Of a stretch of 64,000 nucleotides of DNA, positions 45,244 through 55,843 are shown piece by piece. The position numbers were made by a program, and so were the translations under genes. Every line of letters begins with the position of its first letter. The stretch's first letter is position 1. This DNA comes from Cellvibrio sp. KY-YJ-3 (GTDB lineage: Bacteria > Pseudomonadota > Gammaproteobacteria > Pseudomonadales > Cellvibrionaceae), in the NCBI RefSeq assembly GCF_008806955.1, contig NZ_CP031727.1:2184001-2248000 (forward strand). Reading direction: 5' to 3'. Under the pieces are notes generated by a model. The model did no database searches and was not told the origin of the DNA. It was given only the letters and a program-made list of their open reading frames with translations.

Positions 45244-45648
45244 CTACGCGCCGAGCAGGGGGAGGTGTTTAATCTGGTGATACTTTAGTGCCAACTCAAT
45301 GCAGTGCTTTAATGGCAGGTGGTTAATGTTCGTATTCAAAGGAATCAATATCGCTCGCTTACCCTCATACACAAATTCCGTGCGGTATATTTCTTTGAAC
45401 GTTTCAACCAATCGTGTCTGGCAGTGAAAAAATACTTTGATTGCATTTGGATCTTTCGGTTTCCAGTCGATTCGAATCGCACTACCACTCTTAACCAGGT
45501 AACTCGCTTCGCCCCACTTAAGCGTTTCTTTAACTTCCCCCAATTTATTTTCAGCAGCCACCATCAAAATGAGTTTACGCACTTGCTCTAGTTGCTGCTG
45601 AACGTCCTTTGGGTAGCTATCGAACTTGGCTTTAATATCTGGGTTCAT
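45244..45648 (-). CDS. DUF1801 domain protein
   Basis: A 134-residue cytoplasmic protein of the DUF1801 (YdhG-like) family. Its blocks include VRKLILMVAAENKLGEVKE, ETLKWGEASYLVKSGSAIRI and NAIKVFFHCQTRLVETFKE. The start chosen is the ATG at 45648; an upstream start at 45690 adds 14 residues. DUF1801 proteins are often carried as gene cassettes in integrons, and the start of this gene lies only 17 bases from the remnant of an integron integrase pointing the other way, as cassettes do relative to intI. No attC-like recombination site was found after the stop, so the cassette origin is unproven. Confidence 0.85.
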   Translation of the reverse strand: MNPDIKAKFDSYPKDVQQQLEQVRKLILMVAAENKLGEVKETLKWGEASYLVKSGSAIRIDWKPKDPNAIKVFFHCQTRLVETFKEIYRTEFVYEGKRAILIPLNTNINHLPLKHCIELALKYHQIKHLPLLGA

Positions 45649-45664
45649 GTAGTCACTGCCTGTG

Positions 45665-45846
45665 GAAAGTTCACATGCATCTTGCCACACATTTCGTCAT
45701 GGTTTTGCTACGCAGCTTTTGGTTACTGGTTACGATATTCGTACAGTACAAGAATTGTTGGGTCACAGCGATGTGAAAACTATCGAGATTATACCCATAT
45801 ACTCAACAAAGGTGGTCTTGGTGTGCGTAGCCCGTTGGATATTTAG
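45665..45846 (+). pseudogene. C-terminal remnant of an integron integrase (IntI), frameshifted
   Basis: Only about 60 residues of a tyrosine recombinase remain, with no N-terminal part. The frame starts [20 protein letters not shown] and continues [16 protein letters not shown], matching the conserved boxes of IntI1-type integrases: the Arg-His of box II and the His of LLGH. It should then read IYTH with the nucleophile Tyr. Instead one base appears to be missing from the TAT codon, so the frame shifts; the next frame continues [16 protein letters not shown], the normal IntI tail, to a stop at 45846. Truncation and a frameshift at the catalytic Tyr make it clearly dead. No 5' part of the gene or attI site is visible; the DUF1801 gene begins 17 bases away. 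Confidence 0.88.
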
Positions 45847-45914
45847 TGGCGGCGTCCGTCACTTTTAAGAGGTGATTTGTTATGCTGAGCGCCGTTTAGC
45901 TTAGTGGATCAATC

Positions 45915-47192
45915 ATGCGTACTTTATATACCGGCCTGTTTTACTTTTTGCTTCCTTTTATTTTATTGCGCTTGTTGTGGCGCGCTATGGCGGCTCCTGC
46001 TTATGCGAAGCGCTGGGCGGAGCGGTTTGGTTTTTTCTCGCCGTTGGTTACCAATAAAAAAGTAGTGTGGTTACATACTGTTTCAGTAGGGGAATTTTTA
46101 GCGGCGCTGCCGTTGATTCGTCGCCTGCAGGCTGATGCGAGTTTGCAGTTAGTGATTACAACGACCACGCCTACCGGTTCGGAGCGTGTGCGCAGTGCGT
46201 TGGGTGATTCTGTATTTCATGTGTATGCACCTTATGATTTGCCTGACGCTCTTTGGCGATTTTTACGACGGGTAAAACCCGCGTTGTTTTTGGTGATGGA
46301 AACAGAGCTTTGGCCGAACACTCTGGCGGCGTGTGCCAAGCGAGCGATTCCTTCATTGCTGATTAATGGGCGCTTGTCTGAAAGGTCGGCGCGCGGTTAT
46401 GCGCGTTTTTCGGCGTTGACCAAACCAATGTTGGGCGACCTCTCATTGGCGTTGATACAAAATACGGTGGACGCGCAGCGGTTTATTGATTTGGGCCTGC
46501 CCAAGGCTAAAGCGGTAGTGACTGGCAATATTAAATTTGATTTGTTTTTGGGGGATGAATTGCGCGGTCAGGCGCAACAGTTAAAACAACAATTGTCTGC
46601 GCAGGGGCAGCGCCCGGTATTGATCGCGGCCAGTACGCATCAAGGGGAAGATGAAATAATTCTCGACGCATTTGCGCAAGTGCGTGCCAGTAATTCAGCT
46701 GCAGCGCAACGGGCGGTATTAGTGTTAGTGCCGCGCCATCCCGAACGTTTTGAGCGGGTGGGGCAGCTGTGCAGTGCTCGTGGTTTTGAGTTGGCTCGCC
46801 GCAGTGAACAGCAGTGGTCTGACTCCGCCGATATATTGCTTGGCAATACTATGGGTGAATTGCTCTTAATGTTTGGTGCGAGCGATATGGCGTTTGTGGG
46901 TGGCAGCCTGGTGCCTAATGGTGGGCATAATTTTATCGAGCCAGCGGCCTGGGGTTTGCCCTTACTCAGCGGTGAGCATCTGTTTAATTTTGCGGAGGTG
47001 GCGAGTTTAATGACGGAGGCTGGCGCATTAGTGCGAGTTAGTTCGGCAGCGCAGTTAGCACAGGCGTTTTTGCAATTGATTGATGATAAATCCAAGCGCG
47101 AGCGGTGCGGTGCGGCAGCTTTAAATGTTGCCTTGGATAACCGTGGTGCCCTGGATAAAACCTGTTCTCTTATTCAACGCTATATTGAGTAG
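45915..47192 (+). CDS. waaA: 3-deoxy-D-manno-octulosonic acid transferase WaaA (KdtA)
   Basis: Adds Kdo to lipid IVA in the inner membrane during LPS assembly (GT30). Its 425 residues have an N-terminal membrane anchor (about 5-25) and the GT30 N-domain with VWLHTVSVGEFLAALPLI (about 52-69, containing the catalytic Glu), TTTPTGSERV and FLVMETELWPN. The C-domain has RPVLIAASTHQGEDEIIL (about 234-251), VLVPRHPERFE and GGSLVPNGGHNFIEPAAWG (about 331-349). Length matches the family (E. coli 425). It stands alone between the integron remnant and a terminator. Confidence 0.97.
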   Translation: MRTLYTGLFYFLLPFILLRLLWRAMAAPAYAKRWAERFGFFSPLVTNKKVVWLHTVSVGEFLAALPLIRRLQADASLQLVITTTTPTGSERVRSALGDSVFHVYAPYDLPDALWRFLRRVKPALFLVMETELWPNTLAACAKRAIPSLLINGRLSERSARGYARFSALTKPMLGDLSLALIQNTVDAQRFIDLGLPKAKAVVTGNIKFDLFLGDELRGQAQQLKQQLSAQGQRPVLIAASTHQGEDEIILDAFAQVRASNSAAAQRAVLVLVPRHPERFERVGQLCSARGFELARRSEQQWSDSADILLGNTMGELLLMFGASDMAFVGGSLVPNGGHNFIEPAAWGLPLLSGEHLFNFAEVASLMTEAGALVRVSSAAQLAQAFLQLIDDKSKRERCGAAALNVALDNRGALDKTCSLIQRYIE

Positions 47193-47241
47193 GGCGGCAG
47201 CGCGACGTATGGCGCTGATAAAACATAGGTTCGATAAAAAC

Positions 47242-47273
47242 AAAAATGCCAGGCAAAAACCTGGCATTTTTTT
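47242..47273. terminator. Bidirectional terminator between waaA and the TolC-family gene
   Basis: A 12-bp stem, AAAAATGCCAGG / CCTGGCATTTTT, has a six-base A-rich loop. It ends convergent transcription of both neighbours. Confidence 0.9.
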
Positions 47274-47296
47274 GGAGCATTTGTACTCGGGCAGGC

Positions 47297-48670
47297 TTAG
47301 TTTTCGTATTGGCTACGGTTTACTAATGCGTCGTCCAACAGCCACTTATCAATTTCCTGCACGTCAGCAGGCGTGAGCATACCGGCTACTTCGCGCAATT
47401 TAATGGTATTGATTACGTAGGTGTAGAGCGCATCGGAATAGTTGCGGCGCGCTTGATAAAGGTTGCGCTGGGCGAGCAATACTTCTACCAGGTTGCGAGT
47501 TCCCACTTCATAACCGGATTGGGTTGCTTCCAGTGCAGATTGGTTGGAGACAATCGCCTGCTTGCGTGCCTGAACGTTGGCGACATCGGTTTCTACTGAC
47601 AAGTGCAGGGCACGAGTGTTTTGAATCACGTTGCGCTGGGTACTGTTGTAAAGCTCTTGTGCCTGGGTGTATTGCGCATAGGCTTGACGGCTGCGGCCAG
47701 AGGTTGCGCCTCCACTATATATAGGTACATCAAGACGCAGTGAAATGGTTGTTCCATTTCTGCTGATGTCACTTGGCCCACCGGTTTGCCCACCATTATC
47801 GCTGTCCGATTCGCTATCGGAATAACCCAGGTTAGCGCCCAATGTTGGCAAATGGCCCGATTTGTTGGCTTTGGCAAATTGCAACGATGCATCAGCTTGT
47901 AGCTTGGACGCTTTCAGGTTGTAGTTGTTCTGTAACGAGAACTCAACCCAGTCGGCGCGGTTAGAGGGTGTAGGTGCAACGACCGGGAACTTGGGAGATA
48001 GGGGAGCAACCTGGTCTTCCGGTTTACCGGTCAGTACTTCAAGTGCTTCGTAATTGATACTTAAGTTGCCGCGTGCAACCAATGTGGCTGCGCGTGCGCT
48101 GTCAAAAGCAGCTTGGGCTTCGTGCACTTCAGTGATTGCAGTCAAGCCCACATCAAAGCGCTGTTTGGTTTGCTCCAGCTGTTTAGCCAAGGCTTTTTCT
48201 TCTGCGATGGTTGCTTCCAGGGTTTCTACTGAACGCAATACATTGAAGTAGGCTTCTGCCACGCGCACAATCAGGCTTTGTTGGTCGGCACCGTATTGCG
48301 CTTCGGCTTGTTCACTCAGCTTCCCACCTTGTTTGTAGCTGTACCAGTAGGACATGTTGAACAAGGGTTGGCTCAGCGAGACTTCCCAGCTTTTACCATC
48401 GGTATCATTTTTGAGGCTGGTATTGGTCAGATTGTCAGTGGTTTCGATATCGGAGTTCGAGATCTGGGCGTTGGCATTGATCTGCGGCAGCAAATTGGAG
48501 CGGGCGATAGTTTTATTTTCAAGGCCTGCTTCATATTTAGCTCTGTCGGCTTTTAACTGGGCGTCATTTTGCAGTGCGAGTTCGTACACATCCAGCAGGC
48601 TATTGGCGCTGGCAGTAAAAGGCGTTAGCGAAAACAGGCTAACGAGTAAGTAGAGCTTGGTCTTTTTCAT
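47297..48670 (-). CDS. tolC: TolC-family outer-membrane channel protein
   Basis: Trimeric outer-membrane exit duct for type I secretion and efflux pumps. It has 457 residues from the ATG at 48670 (an upstream TTG is less likely). Signal peptide (about 1-22, cleavage near TASA), then two OEP repeats of about 200 residues each: LLDVYELALQNDAQLKADRA and later NYNLKASKLQADASLQFAKA. Alpha-barrel motifs LNQxL-like and LSLSQPLFNMSYW (about 97-109) are visible, and SLRLDVPIYSGGATSGRSRQ occupies the second repeat. It ends ADVQEIDKWL. This is the general TolC (E. coli-like) lineage; no adjacent pump genes are seen. Next to waaA, as in several related genomes. Confidence 0.93.
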   Translation of the reverse strand: MKKTKLYLLVSLFSLTPFTASANSLLDVYELALQNDAQLKADRAKYEAGLENKTIARSNLLPQINANAQISNSDIETTDNLTNTSLKNDTDGKSWEVSLSQPLFNMSYWYSYKQGGKLSEQAEAQYGADQQSLIVRVAEAYFNVLRSVETLEATIAEEKALAKQLEQTKQRFDVGLTAITEVHEAQAAFDSARAATLVARGNLSINYEALEVLTGKPEDQVAPLSPKFPVVAPTPSNRADWVEFSLQNNYNLKASKLQADASLQFAKANKSGHLPTLGANLGYSDSESDSDNGGQTGGPSDISRNGTTISLRLDVPIYSGGATSGRSRQAYAQYTQAQELYNSTQRNVIQNTRALHLSVETDVANVQARKQAIVSNQSALEATQSGYEVGTRNLVEVLLAQRNLYQARRNYSDALYTYVINTIKLREVAGMLTPADVQEIDKWLLDDALVNRSQYEN

Positions 48671-49123
48671 AGAGGTTTCCAAAGTCCAGAGTTTAAGAAT
48701 TCCAGTTCAGCATCCGCAGTATTTATTGCCTGAGGGCGCAATTAAAAACGGATGTAAGCACAAATATACAAGTTGCGTGGAGTTTAGCCGCTTGCTGTCT
48801 TGGGGTCGAGAAATGAACAAGGGTTCAGTGGTTAAAAAGGGTAAAACGTTAGTGCCGCAACAGGAAGTTACAAATGTAAGCGGGGTTCCTGTGTTTACCT
48901 TTCTAAACCTGCCGGACGCTATATTGGCGAGTTCAATTAGCCCAAGTAATTCCTTAGATGCAATAAAACAGCATACAGATTCACTGTTCGCAAAATTGTT
49001 AGTTTGTGTTTATACCGTTGGTAGGTCCTAAATAGGTCATTTTTGGCGAATATCACCTCTTACGCAGAATGTTTGATTGCTTCGCCGCAGGCCAACTTTT
49101 ATCATGCGCGCCCATTTGCACTG

Positions 49124-49228
49124 TGCCGGGTTTGGGTAAAACCCTCCTTCATGCCGGGCCGAATCGTTACTTGTCAGTTACAAGTCCTTCGATACGATGT
49201 TGGTCTGTTGCCTTGCTGCCGATTTTTT
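49124..49228 (+). promoter_or_regulatory. Structured leader upstream of nhaD (possible cis-regulatory RNA)
   Basis: The 578-base gap before nhaD has no believable gene. Its last part folds well: GGGTTT-GGGTA-AAACCC (49128-49144), ACTTGT-CAGTT-ACAAGT (49169-49185) inside a second ATCG/CGAT arm, and a weak TTGGT/GCCGA stem ending in TTTTTT (49200-49228), 20 bases before the ATG. GCCGGG also occurs twice. A metal-ion riboswitch is conceivable because nhaD encodes a Na+/H+ antiporter and Na+/Li+ riboswitches are known on such genes, but I cannot match a specific consensus. Nothing notable was seen in 48671-49100. Confidence 0.35.
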
Positions 49229-49248
49229 AACTACCAAAAGGGTCTTTT

Positions 49249-50505
49249 ATGACTATGTCCATTGAAATCGTATTGGTGATCTTTGCCGTACTCGCCCTGC
49301 TTGGGGTGGTGTTCGAGGAAGTTATCCATATCAATAAAGCCAAAACTACTTTGTTTTTCGGCAGCTTGTCGTGGTTGGTGATGTTCATGTTTGCCGGTGA
49401 TCACGCACACCAGGAAGTGATGCTGGAAAAGCTGAATCACAACCTGTTGGAGATTGCGACACTGTGGTTGTTCCTTATGGCGACCATGACTTTTGTTGCT
49501 TACCTCAATGCCAAGGGAATAGTGCAGTCCGTCGTGCAGCGCCTGTGCCCCGCACAGATGAGCACCCGCAGTTTGATGATATTGGTAGCCTTGTTTGCCA
49601 TGACACTGTCAATGGTGTGCGACAACGTGACCGCAACCTTGGTAACGCTCGGCTTGGTGCATGCTTTTGATGTGGATCAGCGCACGCGCATCAAACTCGC
49701 GGTGTTGGTTGTTTTTGCGGTTAACTCTGGTGGTGTTGCCTTGATCACCGGCGATGTCACCACGCTGATGATCTTCCTCTCCGGCCATGTGACAATGCCG
49801 CAACTATTACTGCTTTGGGTTCCGGCGATTGTAGGGGTCATGGTATTAGCGGGATTGATGTTCCCTGGTGTGTCCGGCCAAGTTGCTACAGAAAAAGATG
49901 CCCGCACCTTTACTGGCATGGATTGGGCGATTGTCGGCACCTTCTTCAGCACCATTGCCTGCACCATGTTATTCAACTTTTTCTTTGGTGTGCCGCCGGT
50001 ACTGACCTTTTTGGTGGGGCTGTCAATTATGTTCTTTATTGGCCATTTTATGGACATGGACCCGGAAGAAACGCGTATTTTGGAATATGTACGTCAAATC
50101 GAATATGAAACCCTGTTGTTCTTTCTCGGGATTTTGTTATTGGTCGGTATGCTCAAAGAAATTGGCACCCTGGATTTGCTCACCAATTTCTATGCCCAGT
50201 TGGCTCCGCAATACGCCAACTACTTGATGGGCTTGTTCTCCGCCATGATCGATAACGTGCCCCTGACAGCAGCGCTTCTCAAATCGGAGCCCGTGTTGCA
50301 AACACCCGAATGGTTGGCGTTGACCTATGGCGTAGGTGTGGGTGGTTCATTGTTGGCAATTGGCTCTGCGGCGGGAATTATCGCTATGAGCAAAGTGAAA
50401 GGGCTAACCTTTGGTGCATTCTTGCGCTATACCCCCTTTGTATTTATTGCGTATACCTGTGGTTATGTAGTCGCTTTGACATTGGCCAATGTAGTATTTG
50501 GTTGA
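49249..50505 (+). CDS. nhaD: Na+/H+ antiporter NhaD
   Basis: Inner-membrane sodium/proton antiporter of the IT superfamily, used at high pH or salinity in marine and halophilic bacteria such as Vibrio. The 418 residues are almost wholly membrane segments (about 11-13). Family blocks: GVVFEEVIHINKAKTTLFFG near the N-terminus, MVCDNVTATLVTLGL (about 124-138), AVNSGGVALITGDVTTLMIF (about 162-181), and AMIDNVPLTAALLKSEP late in the protein. The Asp in both the MVCDNVTAT and IDNVPLTA repeats are expected ion-binding residues and are present. A structured leader precedes it and a strong terminator follows, so it is probably monocistronic. Confidence 0.93.
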   Translation: MTMSIEIVLVIFAVLALLGVVFEEVIHINKAKTTLFFGSLSWLVMFMFAGDHAHQEVMLEKLNHNLLEIATLWLFLMATMTFVAYLNAKGIVQSVVQRLCPAQMSTRSLMILVALFAMTLSMVCDNVTATLVTLGLVHAFDVDQRTRIKLAVLVVFAVNSGGVALITGDVTTLMIFLSGHVTMPQLLLLWVPAIVGVMVLAGLMFPGVSGQVATEKDARTFTGMDWAIVGTFFSTIACTMLFNFFFGVPPVLTFLVGLSIMFFIGHFMDMDPEETRILEYVRQIEYETLLFFLGILLLVGMLKEIGTLDLLTNFYAQLAPQYANYLMGLFSAMIDNVPLTAALLKSEPVLQTPEWLALTYGVGVGGSLLAIGSAAGIIAMSKVKGLTFGAFLRYTPFVFIAYTCGYVVALTLANVVFG

Positions 50506-50523
50506 TCGCCAGGAGCGGTGCTG

Positions 50524-50553
50524 AAAAACCGGAGCTTTGACTCCGGTTTTTTT
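50524..50553 (+). terminator. Intrinsic terminator after nhaD
   Basis: The stem AAAAACCGGAG / CTCCGGTTTTT, with a CTTTGA loop, is followed by TTT, 18 bases past the nhaD stop. Confidence 0.92.
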
Positions 50554-50686
50554 ATGGGCGATCGAAAACCCGCAAGGGGTAAAAAGGGTACGAATTTACA
50601 CACAATTTATAAAGTTATTTCACGCCAGCTGTCAGCATCCGCACATTCTTTGCTTTAACATTTTTTCACTTTTCTGCGGAGCACTT

Positions 50687-51922
50687 ATGTCGTCATTGGA
50701 TATCGCCAAGCTCGACCTCATGTATGTCGGGATCATTATTTTTACCGGGCTGTTAGGCGGTGTGATCGCCAAAAAAATAAAGGTACCCGACATAGTCCTT
50801 TTTTTGCTCATCGGGATTGGTTTGGGGCCCACCATCGGCGGGGTATTGCATGTGCCAGCTGACTCAACGATGAATCAGCTAATTCTCACCATCGGCGCTT
50901 GTTATCTGCTGTTTGAAGGCGGGGCAACGCTGCGTTTTGCTGTGTTAAAAGAAATATGGATTTCATTAGCGGTGATCGCTACCTTCGGTGTATTAATTAC
51001 CGGGGCGATCATTACCTACGCCGGCGTCTGGTTGGGCATTCCTATTGGTGTTGCACTGGTGTTAGGGGCGTTGACGGCATCCACTGACCCCGCCACTCTG
51101 GTACCGATTTTCAAACAAGTCCCGATTAAAGATCGGGTATCACAAACGGTTATGAGCGAGTCAGCGCTCAATGATGCCATGGGTGCGATTGCGACATTTG
51201 CAGTGGTGGCTTATGTGATGGGAACCGGCGAGGGGTTTAGCTTGACTCACTCCCTGGGGGAGCTGGCGTATGAGGCTGGCATGGGCTTGGTGTTAGGGGC
51301 GATTGTTGGCTACAGCGCCGCGTTTTTAATGGCGCACAACAGTTTTGGTATTTTTCGCGAAGTGACGCCATTTGTGATTATCCTGGCAGTTATCACCGTC
51401 TATTTGCTGGCCGACAAAATCGGTGCCTCCGGTTTTATGGCGGTATTTACCTGCGGTGTGATGATCGGCAACAAAGAGACATTTAATTTGCCGCTCGATG
51501 ATCATGAACACGAGTATCTGGAAGATTATGTGGGTAATACCGCGCTATTAATGCGTATGTTTATCTTTATCCTGCTGGGCTCGCAGGTAGATTTCCACTT
51601 GCTCAAAGAATACTTGGGTGTTGGTCTGGTCCTGTTGTTTATTTTTATCTTTATCGCCCGTCCCCTGACGGTATTTATTTGCGCAGGCCCTGACCGTCGT
51701 GCCAAGTGGACATGGAAAGAGTTGGTATTTATGAGTTGGACCCGTGAAACCGGGGTAATCCCGGCAGCGCTGGTGGGTATTCTGGCTGGCATGAAGGTGC
51801 CGGGTATCGATGTGGTCGGTGCAATCACCTTTATCTTTATTCTGGGCACCATTTTGATCCAGGCTCCAACCACTGCACTGTTGGCAGGGAAATTGGGCTT
51901 ATTGAAATCCCAGGAAAAATAA
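50687..51922 (+). CDS. CPA1-type cation/proton antiporter (NhaP-like)
   Basis: A 411-residue membrane protein from the ATG at 50687 (GGAG six bases upstream); a longer frame upstream overlaps the nhaD terminator. About 12 transmembrane segments. Typical monovalent cation:proton antiporter-1 signatures are LLFEGGATLRF (about 77-87), GALTASTDPATLVPIFKQ (about 125-142, Thr-Asp-Pro) and SESALNDAMGAIATF (about 154-168, with the conserved Asn-Asp pair). The C-terminal regulatory domains (TrkA-like) of longer relatives are lacking. It may complement NhaD for K+ or Na+ exchange; ion specificity cannot be read from sequence. Confidence 0.9.
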   Translation: MSSLDIAKLDLMYVGIIIFTGLLGGVIAKKIKVPDIVLFLLIGIGLGPTIGGVLHVPADSTMNQLILTIGACYLLFEGGATLRFAVLKEIWISLAVIATFGVLITGAIITYAGVWLGIPIGVALVLGALTASTDPATLVPIFKQVPIKDRVSQTVMSESALNDAMGAIATFAVVAYVMGTGEGFSLTHSLGELAYEAGMGLVLGAIVGYSAAFLMAHNSFGIFREVTPFVIILAVITVYLLADKIGASGFMAVFTCGVMIGNKETFNLPLDDHEHEYLEDYVGNTALLMRMFIFILLGSQVDFHLLKEYLGVGLVLLFIFIFIARPLTVFICAGPDRRAKWTWKELVFMSWTRETGVIPAALVGILAGMKVPGIDVVGAITFIFILGTILIQAPTTALLAGKLGLLKSQEK

Positions 51923-51929
51923 CCTCACC

Positions 51930-51959
51930 GGTAGGGGCGCAGCAAGCGGCGTCCCTACC
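51930..51959 (+). other. REP-like hairpin / possible terminator after the CPA1 antiporter gene
   Basis: GGTAGGGGCGC and GCGTCCCTACC form an 11-bp stem with one G-T pair and an 8-base loop, seven bases past the stop. GTAGGGGCG palindromes of this sort are dispersed in many proteobacterial genomes. A short T-rich tail follows. Confidence 0.6.
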
Positions 51960-51997
51960 TTTACTCTGCAGCTTAACTCCAATAGACTGCGGTTTTC

Positions 51998-52092
51998 TTG
52001 TCGGGGTGCTTTTTGTTCGCTGTATGCGGGCAACGAGGCTGAGATATACCCGCCGACCTGATCCGGTTAGTACCGGCGTAGGGAACGAGAGC
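51998..52092 (+). promoter_or_regulatory. TPP riboswitch (THI element) upstream of thiD-thiC
   Basis: The classical Thi-box order is complete: a 5' GGGGTGC arm (52003-52009), the core GGCTGAGA-TATACCCGC (about 52037-52053), GACCTGATC, and the 3' CCGGCGTAGGGAACG (about 52073-52087). The pyrophosphate- and pyrimidine-sensing helices can be drawn without change. It lies about 87 bases before the thiD ATG and so should lower thiD, and probably thiC, expression when TPP is plentiful. Most gammaproteobacteria place this element directly before thiC; here it precedes thiD. Confidence 0.95.
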
Positions 52093-52178
52093 CTCCAGTT
52101 TTTGCATGCCTATTAAGTGTGCCTTGGTTATTTCTCTCCTTTCCGCGCTTTACTGTTTTTACTCATTGCGGAAATTTA

Positions 52179-52991
52179 ATGAACCCTCACCTGCAGACCC
52201 CTATAGCCCTGACCATTGCTGGTAGCGACAGCGGCGGTGGTGCCGGTATTCAAGCGGATCTAAAAACCTTTTCCGCGCTGGGAGTATTTGGTACCAGTGC
52301 CATCACCTCGCTCACTGCGCAAAATACTATGGGGGTGCAAGGTGTATTGCCTATTCCTCCGGCGTTTGTGCAGCAGCAAATTCATTCGGTATTGAGTGAT
52401 ATCAATGTCGGTGCGATCAAAAGTGGCATGTTGGCAACAGCGGAAATTATTGCAGCAGTGGCTGAATCCCTGAGTGCTTACCCACAAATTCCTTTTGTAC
52501 TGGATCCGGTAATGGTCGCCACCAGTGGCGATAGATTATTGGCAGAAGATGCAATCCACACACTGATTGGAAAATTGCTACCACTCGCTACGCTGGTTAC
52601 TCCAAATTTGCATGAGGCGGCGGTATTGTTGAACACGCGCATGGCGCAAAATCGTGAGCAGATGCAATTGCAAGGTGAACAAATTATTGCCTTGGGCGCG
52701 CGCGCGGTATTGATGAAGGGCGGGCACACCGATGGTGAGGAAGCAACCGATTTATTAATTACCCCGACGGGCGTTGAAGCTTTTTCTGCGCCGCGGCTAG
52801 CCACTAAAAATACCCACGGAACCGGTTGTACTTTGGCATCGGCAATTGCCGCTGGTTTGGCCAAACAATTATCACTCAGTGACTCGGTCAAACAGGCAAA
52901 AAATTATTTACATCAAGCCTTGGTGCACTCTGAAAAATTGCACATAGGGCAGGGCTCAGGCCCGGTTCATCACTTCTATTCTTTTTATTAA
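52179..52991 (+). CDS. thiD: Hydroxymethylpyrimidine/phosphomethylpyrimidine kinase ThiD
   Basis: Phosphorylates HMP and HMP-P in thiamine synthesis. It reads as 270 residues from the ATG at 52179 (upstream frame starts fall in the riboswitch region). Ribokinase-fold blocks: ALTIAGSDSGGGAGIQADLK (about 10-29), VFGTSAITSLTAQNT, IKSGMLATAEI and VLDPVMVATSGDRLL (about 107-121). ATP-binding and catalytic residues are in TKNTHGTGCTLASAIAAGLA (about 208-227, catalytic Asp replaced by the usual Gly-Thr-Gly-Cys form). It lies 56 bases before thiC. Confidence 0.96.
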   Translation: MNPHLQTPIALTIAGSDSGGGAGIQADLKTFSALGVFGTSAITSLTAQNTMGVQGVLPIPPAFVQQQIHSVLSDINVGAIKSGMLATAEIIAAVAESLSAYPQIPFVLDPVMVATSGDRLLAEDAIHTLIGKLLPLATLVTPNLHEAAVLLNTRMAQNREQMQLQGEQIIALGARAVLMKGGHTDGEEATDLLITPTGVEAFSAPRLATKNTHGTGCTLASAIAAGLAKQLSLSDSVKQAKNYLHQALVHSEKLHIGQGSGPVHHFYSFY

Positions 52992-53032
52992 ATCACGTTC
53001 TATTATCCAAATTTATTTAAATACCTGATTAA

Positions 53033-54976
<1,944 letters not shown>

Positions 54977-54990
54977 ATCAGCGACCAGGC

Positions 54991-55037
54991 TTTAAATCCC
55001 CTGCTCCCCTTTGGGAAAGGGGAGCAGGGGATTTAAA
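54991..55037. repeat. 22-bp perfect inverted repeat between thiC and nudF
   Basis: Arms 54991-55012 and 55016-55037 are exact reverse complements (TTTAAATCCCCTGCTCCCCT... and its partner), with a GGG loop. It starts 15 bases after the thiC stop and ends 20 bases before the nudF start. It resembles dispersed REP/ERIC-like palindromes rather than a classical terminator, because the AT tails are part of the stem, though it could still end the thiC message. Confidence 0.88.
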
Positions 55038-55057
55038 TAATCAATAAGACTTTATCT

Positions 55058-55681
55058 ATGATCAAAAAACCCGAATTCACTCGCGCGGATGTGGAAATCA
55101 TTCGCCGCGAAGAAATGTACAAACGTTTTTTCCGTGTAGAAAAAATCTTTCTGCGCCACAAATTATTTGATGGTGGCTGGGGCAAGGAGATTGGTCGCGA
55201 ATTATTTGTGCGCGGTGAAGCAGTAGCAGTTGTGCTTTATGATCCAAAACAGGATTTGATCGGCATGGTAGAACAATTTCGTATAGGTGCCTTGGATGAG
55301 CCTAACGGCCCTTGGTGCTATGAAGTGGTTGCCGGCATGTTGGAGGAGGGCGAGTCGCCAGAAGAGGTTGCGCGGCGCGAGCTAATCGAAGAGGCAAATA
55401 TAGTACCTTATGCGATGGAGTATATTTGCAATTATTTATCCAGCCCCGGCGGCTGCGACGAGAAGTTACATTTATTTTGCGGCTTGTGTGATCTCAGTGA
55501 GGCCGGCGGTGTTTTTGGTTTGCCAGAGGAAGGTGAAGATATTCGCGTTCATGTACTAGCCGCTGATGATGTTTTCGCAGAGTTATTAAACGGTGCGTTT
55601 AATAATGCCGCCGCGTTAATTTGTTTGCAGTGGTTGCAAATGAATCGCAACCGTTTGCGTTTGCAAGTTGCTGCAGAATAA
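55058..55681 (+). CDS. nudF: ADP-ribose pyrophosphatase (Nudix), NudF
   Basis: Hydrolyses ADP-ribose to AMP and ribose 5-phosphate. Its 207 residues have the Nudix box starting GMLEEGESPEEVARRELIEE (about 101-120, GX5EX7REUXEE) with the final AxGU replaced by ANI. The N-terminal segment carries ELFVRGEAVAVVLYDPKQD, and YLSSPGGCDEKLHLFCG (about 130-146) is typical of NudF/ORF209. The cluster nudF-yqiB-cpdA-yqiA-parE is the same as in E. coli, which supports the name. Confidence 0.94.
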   Translation: MIKKPEFTRADVEIIRREEMYKRFFRVEKIFLRHKLFDGGWGKEIGRELFVRGEAVAVVLYDPKQDLIGMVEQFRIGALDEPNGPWCYEVVAGMLEEGESPEEVARRELIEEANIVPYAMEYICNYLSSPGGCDEKLHLFCGLCDLSEAGGVFGLPEEGEDIRVHVLAADDVFAELLNGAFNNAAALICLQWLQMNRNRLRLQVAAE

Positions 55682-55843
55682 ATTTTTCTTGCCATTGACT
55701 TAGTCCTGTCTGTGACTAACACTTCTCTCAGGGTGAAAAAGAATGTGCGCCCGGGCAATGGTGCGATATCACCCGCATGGTGTAATAAATTATTCGTTTT
55801 AATCCGGTACTATTTCGTCCGGGACTACTTTAATCAGGTCTCT

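Noticed and set aside
48657..49031. 124-codon open frame on the plus strand in the tolC-nhaD gap
   Set aside because: It begins inside the TolC-family gene, shows no recognisable motif or ribosome-binding site, and its composition is irregular.
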